From Pyxidicoccus xibeiensis (GTDB taxonomy: Bacteria > Myxococcota > Myxococcia > Myxococcales > Myxococcaceae), in assembly GCF_024198175.1 (NCBI RefSeq), contig NZ_JAJVKV010000005.1, positions 248,001 through 312,000 of the forward strand: a stretch of DNA of 64,000 nucleotides. The letters run 5' to 3'. Made by a program: the position numbers and the translations under genes. This document shows positions 27,128 through 36,599 of the stretch, in pieces. The notes beneath the pieces were generated by a model. It was not told the DNA's origin, did not search any database, and saw only the letters and a program-made list of their open reading frames with translations. Position 1 is the stretch's first letter. Every line of letters starts with the position of its first letter.

Positions 27128-27523
27128 ATGGATACGAGGCCACCAATGCAAGCGGAGAGGGGCCCGGCGGACATCCATCAGGGCGACATCTACTGGATTG
27201 CGCCAGATGAAGCGCGAGGGTCCGTTCCGGCCATCGCCCACCCCCATGTCGTGGTCCAGGAAGATGTCTTCAATCGCTCTCGCATCCACTCCGTCGTCGT
27301 GTGTGCATTGACCTCGAACCTGAAGCGGGCCAACGAGCCTGGTAACGTGTTGCTCGATGAGGGTGAAGGCAATCTGTCCCGGCGAAGTGTCGTGGTCGTG
27401 TCGCAGGTGTCTGCTGTAGACAAGACGCAGCTCGGGGCTTACATCGGGGCACTCTCCGAGCAGCGTGTGCAGCAAATCCTCGCCGGAATGCGATTCCAGC
27501 AGGTGTCTTTCTTTGACAGGTAG
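27128..27523 (+). CDS. MazF/PemK-type endoribonuclease toxin, no antitoxin seen
   Basis: The start is ATG 27128 (GAGGG upstream), 131 residues. PemK/MazF signatures: HQGDIYWIAPDEARGS, AIAHPHVVVQEDVFNRS, VVVCALTSNLKRANEPGNVL and VVVVSQVSAVDKTQL. MazF-like enzymes cleave mRNA at short sequences and are normally held by a small antitoxin encoded just upstream. Here the upstream gene encodes a membrane protein and no small DNA-binding ORF flanks it. Base composition is visibly less GC-rich than its neighbours, which suggests acquisition. It could be a solitary or domesticated toxin, or its antitoxin may be encoded elsewhere. Confidence 0.8.
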   Translation: MDTRPPMQAERGPADIHQGDIYWIAPDEARGSVPAIAHPHVVVQEDVFNRSRIHSVVVCALTSNLKRANEPGNVLLDEGEGNLSRRSVVVVSQVSAVDKTQLGAYIGALSEQRVQQILAGMRFQQVSFFDR

Positions 27524-27659
27524 AAGCTCGCCGTGAGCCCCTGCCTCCGGAAAGTTGCAGTGTCTCCGGTGAATGTTTCACGTCCGCAACCTCGCGGCGT
27601 ATCGCGCGATAACTCCGCCTGGAATGCTGGTTTTCCATTTTTCAAGGCAGGGAGCTGAC

Positions 27660-29618
27660 GTGAGAGCAGGCATCTCGATGTGGCCGCGCCGCCTGGCGCT
27701 TCTTCTCGTTTCTGGAACCCTCGTCGCGTGCGGCGGCCCCGAGCTGCCGGATGGCGCTGGCCCCGGCGCTGTGGCCGAGGGCGCTGGCGCGCTGGCGACG
27801 GAGGTGACGGTGTCCTTCCAGCGTGGGGTGTCACCGTCTCCGAGCTACGCGGGGGTCTCCGATACCTGGCTGCAGGAGAGCACGCCGTCCACGAATGCGG
27901 GCGGGGACACCGTGCTACGGATGGACCGGGACGTCCCGGCGGGCAGTGGTCAGAGCGCCAATGCGTTGCTGCGCTTCGACCTGAGCGCCATCCCTCCGGG
28001 CGCGACGGTGCGCTCGGCCCGGCTGACCTTCCACGTGACGAACCGGACGAGCGGCGAGGGCTATTTCCTCTACGCCGCGGGCCGCGACTGGAGCGAGTCC
28101 CAGGCCACGTGGACCCAGGCGACCTCGAGCACCGCGTGGAGCGCGCCTGGCGCGCGCGGTGCGGGGGACCGGGGCTCGACGGTGCTGGGGACGTTCGTCC
28201 CGTCCGTCACGGGGGCCCACACCGTGACGCTCGACGCGGCGGGGCTGGCCGCGCTCCAGGGGTGGGTGAGCAACCCGGCGAGCAACCGGGGCTTCGTGCT
28301 GGATGCCCCCACCAACATGGACGGGCTGGACCTCGCCTCCTCCGAGGCCACGACGCCCGCGCAGCGGCCCCAGCTGTCCGTCACCTACACCCAGGGCTTC
28401 GTCCATCCGGGGCTTCACGTCTCCAAGGCCCAGCTCGACTTCGTGAAGGCGAAGATTGCGGCGGGCCAGCAGCCGTGGCTCGGCCATCTCAACAGGGCTG
28501 TCACCAGCCGGTATGCGAACACCGCCTGGACGCCCAGGCCCGTCCCGACGATGCAGTGTGGCAACGCCGGCAGCACGGTGGACATCGGCTGCTTCAACTC
28601 CCGGCAGGACGCCCTGCGGGCCTACACGCTCGCGCTCCTCTGGTACCACACGCGGGAGCAGCGCTACGCGGACGCCGCCATCCGCATCCTCGATGCGTAC
28701 TCCGACACGCTGCAGACCATCGTCTATGTCGGTGACGACAACAACACGCACAACGGCCCGCTCCAGGCGGCCTGGCTCGCCGAGCTGTTCCCGCGCTCGG
28801 CGGAAATCCTCCGCTACAGCGGCTCGGGCTGGCCCGAGGCGAGGGCCATCGCGTTCGGCGACATGCTGAAGCGGGCGATGCTGCCCCTCATCGTCAACGG
28901 CTGGGCCGGAGGCGGCTCCAACTGGAACAACTCCATGACGAACGGGTTGATGAACATCGCCATCTACACGGATGACCGGGCGCTCTTCGAGAAGGCGCTC
29001 GGCATGTGGCCCCAGCGGGTGCGGGAGACCTACTACCTGACGAGTGACGGCGCGGCACCCATTCCTGGCCCGGACCAGCGCAACCCGAATGGGACCTGGA
29101 GGGCGGGGGAGCTCCTGCGGAGCTGGCGGGGGCAGACTGAGTTTGGCACGGCGCGGGTGAATGGCCTCAGTCAGGAGGTGTGCCGGGACTTCGGCCACGC
29201 GTCGAATTCGATTGCCTCCATCTCCCAGGCGGCGGAGACGGCGCTCATCCAGGGCGTGGACCTCTACTCCGGGCAGGAGGAGCGGCTCATCGCGAGCGCC
29301 GAGTTCATGGCGAAGTTCCTGGTGCCCCATGCCCCGGACAACAACGGCCAGCTCACCATCCCCGTCGAGTCCTGGCTGTGCGCGCGCCGGAGTGAATATG
29401 TGAAGAAGAACGGTGTGCCCGTGCCCAACAACACCTTGGAGGTGCAGATCCTCCCGACCTGGGAAATCCTCTTCAACCACTACGTGACGCGCAAGGGCCG
29501 CTCCATGCCCTCGACGGCGGCGCTCATTCCTCGCGCGCGTGCGGGCGACCCGGCCACGGACCTGCAGATGTCGTGGGAGACGCTCACCCACGCCGGCGTG
29601 GGCTCCGTGGGACTGTAG
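27660..29618 (+). CDS. Lipoprotein with DNRLRE domain and alginate lyase-like domain
   Basis: The start is GTG 27660 (GGGAG upstream), 652 residues; the frame is open further upstream without a ribosome site. The lipoprotein signal ends LLLVSGTLVAC. Residues 40-240 form a DNRLRE/CBM96-like module (DTWLQESTPSTNAGGDTVLR, LLRFDLSAIPPGATVRSARL). Residues 250-640 resemble alginate lyase (PF05426-type): HPGLHVSKAQLDFVKAKIAA, YALALLWYHTREQRYADAA, then NWNNSMTNGLMNIAIYTDD and SQEVCRDFGHASNSI. The conserved Asn and His are present. It probably depolymerises polyuronate at the cell surface. Confidence 0.8.
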   Translation: MRAGISMWPRRLALLLVSGTLVACGGPELPDGAGPGAVAEGAGALATEVTVSFQRGVSPSPSYAGVSDTWLQESTPSTNAGGDTVLRMDRDVPAGSGQSANALLRFDLSAIPPGATVRSARLTFHVTNRTSGEGYFLYAAGRDWSESQATWTQATSSTAWSAPGARGAGDRGSTVLGTFVPSVTGAHTVTLDAAGLAALQGWVSNPASNRGFVLDAPTNMDGLDLASSEATTPAQRPQLSVTYTQGFVHPGLHVSKAQLDFVKAKIAAGQQPWLGHLNRAVTSRYANTAWTPRPVPTMQCGNAGSTVDIGCFNSRQDALRAYTLALLWYHTREQRYADAAIRILDAYSDTLQTIVYVGDDNNTHNGPLQAAWLAELFPRSAEILRYSGSGWPEARAIAFGDMLKRAMLPLIVNGWAGGGSNWNNSMTNGLMNIAIYTDDRALFEKALGMWPQRVRETYYLTSDGAAPIPGPDQRNPNGTWRAGELLRSWRGQTEFGTARVNGLSQEVCRDFGHASNSIASISQAAETALIQGVDLYSGQEERLIASAEFMAKFLVPHAPDNNGQLTIPVESWLCARRSEYVKKNGVPVPNNTLEVQILPTWEILFNHYVTRKGRSMPSTAALIPRARAGDPATDLQMSWETLTHAGVGSVGL

Positions 29619-29737
29619 CGGCAGGCGAAGTCGGGGCCGGTGTCCCCGCGAGTGCCCGGGCCCTGGCAGCGCCTGCTCATCTACGCGCTGCCGGGGCGCT
29701 GACCGTGGACCCGCGCGGGGCCAGGGCCGACACCGCC

Positions 29738-31975
29738 TCAGCCCAGCACCCAGTGCCGCTCCACCGTCCAGCCCAGGAAGCACCGCGCGCCCGCGGGAGC
29801 GTCCGTCCAGCGCCCTCCCTCCACGGCGTGGCGCAGCCCGGCCAGGGCGCCCCCCAGCCGCTGGGGAAGACGGGCCCGGCGCTTCGAGAGCGCGTCCTCC
29901 GCCCACCCGACGAACGTGCGCTGGGCCTCTTCGGGAAGCAGGGACAGGAAGAACACCATCTGCCGCCAGGCGTACGCGGCGTTCTTCACGTTGCGGAGCC
30001 TCCCGTGGAAGTGGGGGACCTGGAGCTCGAGCAGCTCGCACAGCCGCACGAAGCAGCGCTGCGCCAGCGGCTCCAGGTGTGGCTCCAGCTGGGGGCGCAG
30101 CTCCAGCACCTGGACCAGCGTCGCCAGGTTGTGCGTGGTGAGAATCTGCGCCTGCTCGATGACGCGCCCGTTGACCGCGACGAAGGACCTGCCGGACTCG
30201 CTCTTCCCTCCGCTCTCCGCGCGGGACACGCAGAGGTCCGCGAAGCCCAGGTCGCCCAGGGCATCGAACCGCGCGAAGGGGACGTCGTAGTAGCGCTCGT
30301 ACAGTGTCCCCGTGAGGAGCGACGCGGCCGACTGCGCCGCCGTCACGAACTTCGGGGAGAAGGTGCCCATGAAGATGTCCGCCGCCAGCTCCTCCACCAC
30401 CGGCACGGCGAGGCCCGCCCCCTTCAGGAGGGCGGAGACCTCCTGCAGGAGCTTGTTCGGGAAGATGACCTCCGGGAACGAGGTGAGCGAGAGCAGCACC
30501 AACTGCTCCAGCGTCTGCCGCGCCTGCGCCGTCTGCTCCAGGCCCGTCGTCCGGTGCGCCTCGAGCGCGCGCACCCACGGCAGCTCCTCCAGCTTCACCT
30601 GCGAGGCCAGGTTCAACAGCAGGAGCGAGCGCCGCCGGCGGAACGCCTCGTACACGGAGGCGTACAGCGTGCGCAGGGACGGCTCGGTGATGCCGAGCGC
30701 CCGGACGTGCGCGGACAGCTGGGGGATGACGCGGGCGAGCGCCTCGCTGGAGCGGATGACGCGGCGCTCGACCAGCGTCTCCACCGGGGCGTTCAGCGCG
30801 CGCAGGAGCTTTCGCTCGAGGCTGGCCGGCACGGGGGCGCCGTCCACCGGCTCGGTCAGCCCTTCGAGTGAGTCGAGCCCCTCGTCGGCGGGGACGTCCG
30901 CCAGCCTGCGCTGGAGCTCCCGGGCAATGTCGATGTGCCGGGGCCGCTCCAGCTCCCGCTGCTGCGAGGCGCGGAGCAGCTGGGCGCGCTCCGAGGCCGG
31001 CAGTCCGCGCGCCTGGTCGATGCGGTCGAGCACGTTGCGCACGAGGCGCTGCTGCCCGGGGAGCAGCGGCTGGCGCTCCCGCGCCACCTGCTTCAGCACC
31101 GCGTGCAGGCGGCCGAAGTTGAGCTGCGGCTTGCGCGGCCAGACGCAGAGCGGGTGCGCGCCGAGCGCCCGGTCGATGTCGTCGAGCAGGACGCGGGCCC
31201 GTGCCTCGAAGTCCGCCGTGAGGTGACGGCCCGGAACGCCCTCGCGCACCGTCTCCACCCACAGGGCGACGAGGCGGTCATAGAGCGGCGTCCACACCTG
31301 GGTCGACTCGCGCTGCCGCTCCAGCGCCTCGGGCGGACGGACGTTCGCGAGCTCCTTGCGGAGCGCCCCCACGTGCTGCACGCGGACGAGCGCGCTCACC
31401 GGCCGGGGCCTGGCGTGGGGGACCGGGTAGAAGCGCAGGCGCGGGAGGAAGGGGGCGAGCACGTCGAGCAGCGCCCGGGCGCGGTCACCCTCGTCGTGCT
31501 CCAGCAGCCAGGCCACCACGAGCAGCGCGCCCTCCTCGGGCACCTGGACGCGGTAGCAGCCCGTGTGGAGCATCCGCCGCAGCGCCTCGAGGCCCTCGTC
31601 ACCGAGGTACCACGCGTTCAGCTCCGCGCGGGCGCCCTTGGACGGGGCGAGCCCGAGGGTGTCGAGCAGCGCGTGCTCATGGGGTTGCAGTGCTCCTTCG
31701 GCCAGCAGCTGGCCGGTGGCGAAGCCGCCCCGGGCCACCTCGAGCGTCGCCCAGGTGGGGACGTCCGCCACGGGCGCGCGGGAGCCGATGCCCAGCGTGC
31801 CCCGGAGCATGCCGGAGAAGACCTCGGCCCAGGCGCGCACCTTGTCCTGGGCGCGGGCGCGGACCTCCGCGTCCGGGTGCTGCTCGCTCGTCGCGATGGC
31901 CCTCGCGAGCTGCCCGAGCGGGTACTGCGTCCCCACCGCCACCGGCCCCGTGTCGCCATCCGTCCGCTTCGACAT
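29738..31975 (-). CDS. Conserved hypothetical protein of unknown function (745 aa)
   Basis: A strong ribosome site (GGGGAGG) precedes ATG 31975. There is no signal peptide and no membrane span; the protein is Leu/Ala/Arg-rich and largely helical. Distinct segments: GIGSRAPVADVPTWATLEVA followed by RGGFATG near residues 62-90, LVVAWLLEHDEGDRARALLD, SFPEVIFPNKLLQEVSALL, and near the C-terminus VIEQAQILTTHNLATLVQVL and NVKNAAYAWRQMVFFLSLLP. From memory the first segment resembles uncharacterised actinobacterial proteins, but I cannot assign a family. No catalytic triad or Walker motif was found. It is probably monocistronic. Confidence 0.72.
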   Translation of the reverse strand: MSKRTDGDTGPVAVGTQYPLGQLARAIATSEQHPDAEVRARAQDKVRAWAEVFSGMLRGTLGIGSRAPVADVPTWATLEVARGGFATGQLLAEGALQPHEHALLDTLGLAPSKGARAELNAWYLGDEGLEALRRMLHTGCYRVQVPEEGALLVVAWLLEHDEGDRARALLDVLAPFLPRLRFYPVPHARPRPVSALVRVQHVGALRKELANVRPPEALERQRESTQVWTPLYDRLVALWVETVREGVPGRHLTADFEARARVLLDDIDRALGAHPLCVWPRKPQLNFGRLHAVLKQVARERQPLLPGQQRLVRNVLDRIDQARGLPASERAQLLRASQQRELERPRHIDIARELQRRLADVPADEGLDSLEGLTEPVDGAPVPASLERKLLRALNAPVETLVERRVIRSSEALARVIPQLSAHVRALGITEPSLRTLYASVYEAFRRRRSLLLLNLASQVKLEELPWVRALEAHRTTGLEQTAQARQTLEQLVLLSLTSFPEVIFPNKLLQEVSALLKGAGLAVPVVEELAADIFMGTFSPKFVTAAQSAASLLTGTLYERYYDVPFARFDALGDLGFADLCVSRAESGGKSESGRSFVAVNGRVIEQAQILTTHNLATLVQVLELRPQLEPHLEPLAQRCFVRLCELLELQVPHFHGRLRNVKNAAYAWRQMVFFLSLLPEEAQRTFVGWAEDALSKRRARLPQRLGGALAGLRHAVEGGRWTDAPAGARCFLGWTVERHWVLG

Positions 31976-32150
31976 GTGCTGCCTCCCCTGGACTCCACGC
32001 TCAGCGTAGCGCCATCACCGGCCTTCCTTCGAGCCACGGGGGCTCTTCCAGAAGCCCCGCGAGCCGGGCGCCAGACCGGCGGTGGTCCCAGGGAAGGGTC
32101 CGACGGATGTTGGTGGCGCGGACTGACGTGCCCGCGGCAGGCAGACACGG

Positions 32151-32180
32151 CGGCGCTCCCGAGGGCCGTCGGGAGCGCCG
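32151..32180 (-). terminator. Hairpin downstream of the beta-helix lipoprotein gene
   Basis: A perfect 12-bp stem (CGGCGCTCCCGA, 32151-32162, with TCGGGAGCGCCG, 32169-32180) lies 33 nt beyond the stop at 32213 on the leftward strand. No T-tract. Confidence 0.6.
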
Positions 32181-32212
32181 CTGGAGCCCTTCGCTACCCC
32201 CCTACGGCCTGC

Positions 32213-34456
32213 TCAGGGCAGGCCGACGTGCCACGGCGTCTGGCCGTACTCCAGGGCGCCCAGGTCCGGCGCCGCGCCCACGAAGGGCAGGCCCACGTTC
32301 GCACCCCGGTCCACCACGTTCGCGGTGGCGCTGGCCGGCGCGAAGTAGGGGAAGGGCATGGCCCCGGAGCGCGTCAGCCCCGCGGGCCCCACCACGCTGT
32401 TCGCCTCGGTGAAGTTCGTGGGGCGATTCGTCGGCGCGTACCGGTGCAGGTTGTTCGCGTACACCACGCTGGCGGGCGCCGTGCCGTTGTGGCCGTCGGT
32501 GTAGCTGAACAGCTTCATGGCCGAGCCCGTGTCGAAGACGTTGTTGCGCACCTCGATGGTGCCAGCGCCCTGCGAGCTCGCCCGGCGGAGCTCGAACAGC
32601 GTCGGCGCGCCGGTGGTGACCAGCGTGTTGTTGAAGAACTTGAAGCCATCCACCCGCGTGGTGAGGACGAAGAAGGACGGCTGGAAGCCCGCCAGGTTGA
32701 ACACGTTGTGGTTGATGCGGATGTTCTTCAGCACCGGGCCCTGGTTGGACGGGAGGCCGTTGTTGAACTCCCCCATGACGTTCCACGGGTTGATGTTGCC
32801 CGTCATGTCGAAGTAGTTGTGCTCGAGGATGATGTTGCTGTTGGCCAGCTCCACGAAGCCCGCCTTCTGCGGCTGCATGCGGTTGTGGTGCACCCAGAAG
32901 CTGTAGGGGTACTGGTCGATGGCGCCGTTGTACTCGAGCGACATCGACGTGTTCAGGTCGCAGTTGGCAATCTCCACTCCATCCGCGCCGATGCTCCAGA
33001 ACTCGAAGCCGATGTTGGGCGCCGTGTAGTTCTGCCACGGGGCCGGGTGCTTGCCGCGCGTGTGGATGTTGAGCAGCTTGGAGCCGCGGATTTCATCCCG
33101 CTGGCGGGCGGTGTCCTCCCAGGAGCGCATCGCCTTGATGGCATAGCCGGAGCTGCGGAAGTGCTCGGTGAGCTGCACGTTGCTGAAGTGCTCGATGCGG
33201 CCGTTCTGGATGAGCAGGCCCTCGTGCGTGCCGCGCAAGGTGATGTTGCCCCACGAGCTGCCGGTGTCCTCCTTGGCGGACTCGGTGATGCGGAAGTCGG
33301 TGATGCGCAGCCCCTTCGTCTCCGCGTAGCCCTCGGCCAGGCTGTAGATGCCGGCCCAGATGAACTCCTTGATGTCCACGTGGTGGATGTTCACCCCGTT
33401 GCGGTTGACGACCTTGATGCCCACCGAGCCCGTGCGCTGCCCCTCCATGGAGAAGTGGGCCAGCTCCTGCGGCGAGTCCACGGACACGTAGCGGGTGAAC
33501 GGGCCATAGGTCTTCCCGTCGGTGTACACGAAGGACGGAATCGGCTCGCCGCTGGGATGGGGCACGTGAGTCTTCAGCTCGATGAGGCCCGGGGAGCTCC
33601 AGTCGAACGAGCCGCCCCGGATGATGGTGACGCCCACGCCCGAGCCGACGAGGTTCACCTTCTGCTTCAGGTTCACCTGCCGGGACTCGTGGAAAGTGCC
33701 CGGCCCCACCTTGATGGTGTGGCCCTGGTCCGCGGGCACCTGGTCCGCTGCCCGGGCGAGGGTGAGGAACGGCTTCGCCTCCGTGCCGTCGCCCGTCGCG
33801 TCATTGCCGCTCTTCGAGACGTGGTAGACGCGGCCGCTCCCGGTCGGCGGCGGGGTGCTGCCCTCCAGCTTGAAGAGGGCCAGCCCCATGAGGTGCGGGT
33901 CGCCGCGCGCCGAGCGCAGGTCCAGGGTGAGCTCGCCGTCCGTCACGTTGACGGTGTAGGGGCCGTACTTCCGCCACGCGCCGCGGGGGAGCGTGCCCAG
34001 CCCGGTGGCCGCGACCTGGCCCTCCAGGCTCAGGTCGAGCGAGCGGTAGTTGTCCGTGTAGTTCTCCAGGATGTAGAGATAGACGTTGTAGCGAGCGGAC
34101 GGCACCGTCTGCGCCACCCGCAGCGCGCCGGGCTGCCAGATGCCGCTGTTGAGCATGGCGCTCGTCGCCGCGTCCACCTGGGGGCTCGGCGTGTGGTTCG
34201 TCTGCGCCACCTGGAAGCCGGAGGGCACGCTCAGGCCCTGCGTCCGGGCCGTTTCGAAGGCCGTGAAGGCCTGGCCCTCCACCGTGACGGCGCCACCCGC
34301 CAGGTTGATGGCCTTGTGGAAGACCTCGGTGTCGAGCGGCGCTTCGGTGTCGTGCAGGGGGCGGGAGTCCTCGGGCGTGTCGACCCCCGGGCCCGCCGCG
34401 CCTCCGCAAGCACACAGGGCGCTCACGAGCGACAGCAACATCATCGTCCTCTTCAT
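32213..34456 (-). CDS. Malectin-like plus parallel beta-helix lipoprotein (polysaccharide lyase-like)
   Basis: A 747-residue protein. The lipoprotein signal is MKRTMMLLSLVSALCAC. Residues 45-200 look like a malectin-type carbohydrate module (AINLAGGAVTVEGQAFTAF, YNVYLYILENYTDNYRSLDL, LDLRSARGDPHLMGLALFKL). From about 215 there is a right-handed beta-helix fold: VYHVSKSGNDATGDGTEAKP, TIKVGPGTFHESRQVNLKQK, and many rungs such as GVNIHHVDIKEFIWAGI and HNRMQPQKAGFVELANSNII. The opening VSxxGxDxxxGT is typical of PL9-like and DUF1565 proteins. It probably binds and cleaves or modifies a plant or exopolysaccharide; catalytic residues are not identified. Confidence 0.78.
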   Translation of the reverse strand: MKRTMMLLSLVSALCACGGAAGPGVDTPEDSRPLHDTEAPLDTEVFHKAINLAGGAVTVEGQAFTAFETARTQGLSVPSGFQVAQTNHTPSPQVDAATSAMLNSGIWQPGALRVAQTVPSARYNVYLYILENYTDNYRSLDLSLEGQVAATGLGTLPRGAWRKYGPYTVNVTDGELTLDLRSARGDPHLMGLALFKLEGSTPPPTGSGRVYHVSKSGNDATGDGTEAKPFLTLARAADQVPADQGHTIKVGPGTFHESRQVNLKQKVNLVGSGVGVTIIRGGSFDWSSPGLIELKTHVPHPSGEPIPSFVYTDGKTYGPFTRYVSVDSPQELAHFSMEGQRTGSVGIKVVNRNGVNIHHVDIKEFIWAGIYSLAEGYAETKGLRITDFRITESAKEDTGSSWGNITLRGTHEGLLIQNGRIEHFSNVQLTEHFRSSGYAIKAMRSWEDTARQRDEIRGSKLLNIHTRGKHPAPWQNYTAPNIGFEFWSIGADGVEIANCDLNTSMSLEYNGAIDQYPYSFWVHHNRMQPQKAGFVELANSNIILEHNYFDMTGNINPWNVMGEFNNGLPSNQGPVLKNIRINHNVFNLAGFQPSFFVLTTRVDGFKFFNNTLVTTGAPTLFELRRASSQGAGTIEVRNNVFDTGSAMKLFSYTDGHNGTAPASVVYANNLHRYAPTNRPTNFTEANSVVGPAGLTRSGAMPFPYFAPASATANVVDRGANVGLPFVGAAPDLGALEYGQTPWHVGLP

Positions 34457-34587
34457 GTCTCATCCTCCAAGCGGCTCTCGCCGTCATGTTCGGGACGCTG
34501 GGAGGACGGCTTTCCGGCCCGCACGGGCCTCCCTGCGTCGTGGAGGCTGGCGGTAACACGCGAGCGTGACTGGAGGATGACCGGGGC

Positions 34588-36405
34588 TCAGTGCGGCGCG
34601 CTGCCGTGGAGCGGCGTGCGGTGGCGGGCGGCCAGCTCCTCGCGGACGGCGATGGGCAGGGGCGCCAGCAGCACCTCGGCCACCAGCGGGTGGCTGAGCC
34701 GGCCGCCGCGGACGAGCGCGGCGGCCTCCAGCTCGCGCCAGGCTTCCGCGATGCGGTCCACCGGCGCCTCCAGCAGGGCGGCGGAGGCGTCGAGGCCGAC
34801 GTCTTCGTCTCGTGCCACCGCGAGCGCTCGTGCCAGCCGCAGGGCCTCCGTGGAGAGGCGGCCCAGGCGCTGCTCGATGACGGCGCGGGCCCGGCTGGGC
34901 GGTGCCAGCGCGGCGGGGAAGCGGCCCGCATGGCCGGACTCCAGCAGGTGCTTCACCGTGTCCACGATGAACAGCGGGTTGCCGTCGGTGTAGCGGGCGA
35001 TGTCGTCCGCCATGGCCTCCAGCGCGGGCACCTCCATGGCCTCGAGCAGGGCGCGCACGGCCTCCGGCCCCAGCGGCCCCAGCTCCACCCACGCCGCGAG
35101 CCCCACCTCCGCGGACTTCCGGATGAGGTCCTCTCCCCACGACTGCTCGTCCAGCCGCTGGCTGGCGAGGAACAGCGGGAAGCGCCCCGCGGCCATCTCC
35201 TCCTGCAGCTCCGACAGCAGGTACAGGCTCAGCTCGCTGCTGCCCCGGTCGCTGTAGTGCGCGTCGTCGTACGCCACCACCGCCATGCCGCGCAGGGCCT
35301 CGCGCAGCACCTGGACGATGGCCGCGAAGAAGCGCGCCTTCTCCTCGGGCGGCGGGGGCAAGGGCAACGGGGAGTCACCGGCCAGCTCCGGCAGCAGGCG
35401 CGACAGCTCGCGCCGCACCCAGTCCTCCATCACCACGTCCGGCCGCCGCTTCAGCACCGTGCGCAGCGAGCGCGCATGGGTGGAGAAGGGCACGTCGAAG
35501 TCCCCGGGGCGTGCCGTCAGCAGCAGCCAGTCCCCGCGCGAGCGCGCGAAGTCCACCAGCAGCCGGGACTTGCCCACGCCGGCGGGGCCCACCACCAGCA
35601 TGGGCCGGCGCGCCGCCCAGGCCTCCTCCATGCGGGCCCACTCCGGCTCGCGGCCCACCAGCATGGGCGGGTGCACCACCGTCAGCGGCAGCGCGGGCTG
35701 CCGGGCCGAAGGAGGTGGGGCCTCCGCGCGCCCCAGCTCGTTCGCCAGCCGCCGGGTGGCCGCCGAGGGCGTCACGCCCAGCTCCCGCGCGAGCACCTCC
35801 TCGCACTGGCGCCACACGCGCAGCGCCGCGGCCCGGTCTCCCAAGCGGTAGTGCAGCCGCATGAGGTGGCGGAAGCCCTCCTCCGACGTGGGCTCCATCG
35901 CCAGCAGCCGCTGCGCCGCTTCCATCGCCGGGTGCAGGCGGCCCTCGTGCTCCTCCTCGCGGATGCGCGCCTCCAGCGCCTGCTGCTGCAGGCCGTGCAG
36001 CCGCGCGCGCCAGCCCCGCAGCCAGTCCTCCAGCGTCTCGCAGTCGTCGTAGTAGAGCCCCGCCAGCAGCTCGCCTTGAGAGGGCAGGGCGGTGGGCGCG
36101 CCGCGGGCGAGCGACTCCTTCAGCACGCGCGCGTCCACCCACAGGTCCGCGCGGGCCGACAGCGCCTCGCGGCCCTCCACGGCGGACGCGCCCAGCACCT
36201 CTCGCAGCCGCCGCAGGGCCTGGCTCAGGTTGTTGCGGGCCGTGGCCTCCGGTGACTCCGGCCACAGCAGGCCCGCCAGGTGCGCACGCGACGTCTCACC
36301 CTCCAGCACCAGCCAGGCCAGCAGCGCCGCCGTCTTCCGCTCCAGGCGCCGGGGCTCCACGCCCACGCCGCACACCCGGGCTCCGCCCAGCAGCTCAACG
36401 CGCAT
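34588..36405 (-). CDS. BTAD-domain transcriptional regulator with AAA ATPase, short form
   Basis: The start is ATG 36405 (TTG 36417 is also in frame), 605 residues. N-terminal OmpR/SARP-like HTH: MRVELLGGARVCGVGVEPRR, LAGLLWPESPEATARNNLSQ, ALRRLREVLG. The BTAD helical domain contains LYYDDCETLEDWLRGWRARL and YRLGDRAAALRVWRQCEEVL ending in LARELGVTPSAATRRL. The ATPase domain has Walker A VVGPAGVGKSRLLVD (Lys279) and a Walker B-like VVAYDDAH. Relatives normally add several hundred residues of TPR after the ATPase; this one stops shortly after it, so it may be truncated or a short class. It is divergent from the TonB receptor gene and may control it. Confidence 0.8.
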   Translation of the reverse strand: MRVELLGGARVCGVGVEPRRLERKTAALLAWLVLEGETSRAHLAGLLWPESPEATARNNLSQALRRLREVLGASAVEGREALSARADLWVDARVLKESLARGAPTALPSQGELLAGLYYDDCETLEDWLRGWRARLHGLQQQALEARIREEEHEGRLHPAMEAAQRLLAMEPTSEEGFRHLMRLHYRLGDRAAALRVWRQCEEVLARELGVTPSAATRRLANELGRAEAPPPSARQPALPLTVVHPPMLVGREPEWARMEEAWAARRPMLVVGPAGVGKSRLLVDFARSRGDWLLLTARPGDFDVPFSTHARSLRTVLKRRPDVVMEDWVRRELSRLLPELAGDSPLPLPPPPEEKARFFAAIVQVLREALRGMAVVAYDDAHYSDRGSSELSLYLLSELQEEMAAGRFPLFLASQRLDEQSWGEDLIRKSAEVGLAAWVELGPLGPEAVRALLEAMEVPALEAMADDIARYTDGNPLFIVDTVKHLLESGHAGRFPAALAPPSRARAVIEQRLGRLSTEALRLARALAVARDEDVGLDASAALLEAPVDRIAEAWRELEAAALVRGGRLSHPLVAEVLLAPLPIAVREELAARHRTPLHGSAPH

Positions 36406-36563
36406 CCCATCCAACAAGCAGCGGTCCCTTCTCGCGCGGGGGCACGGGGGAACGAATCCAGCAATTCGAGGATGTCACTGATGACCCACTCCGTCCATCA
36501 CCCTGAACCCCTTGCCTTGACCGGCCCGGCGCAATCCCCCATATACCCCCCGCGAACAGTTGA

Positions 36564-36578
36564 TTTTGCTTCGCAAAA
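36564..36578. promoter_or_regulatory. Inverted repeat between the BTAD regulator and TonB receptor
   Basis: TTTTGC-TTC-GCAAAA lies 22 bp before the receptor ATG at 36600 in an otherwise GC-rich divergent region. Its position suits an operator. It does not match the Fur consensus. Confidence 0.4.
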
Positions 36579-36599
36579 CCAAAAAGCCCCGGATTGTGG

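Noticed and set aside
30935..34993. 1352-codon rightward reading frame
   Set aside because: Opposite-strand shadow across the 745-aa protein and the beta-helix lipoprotein, both with clear ribosome sites and domains.
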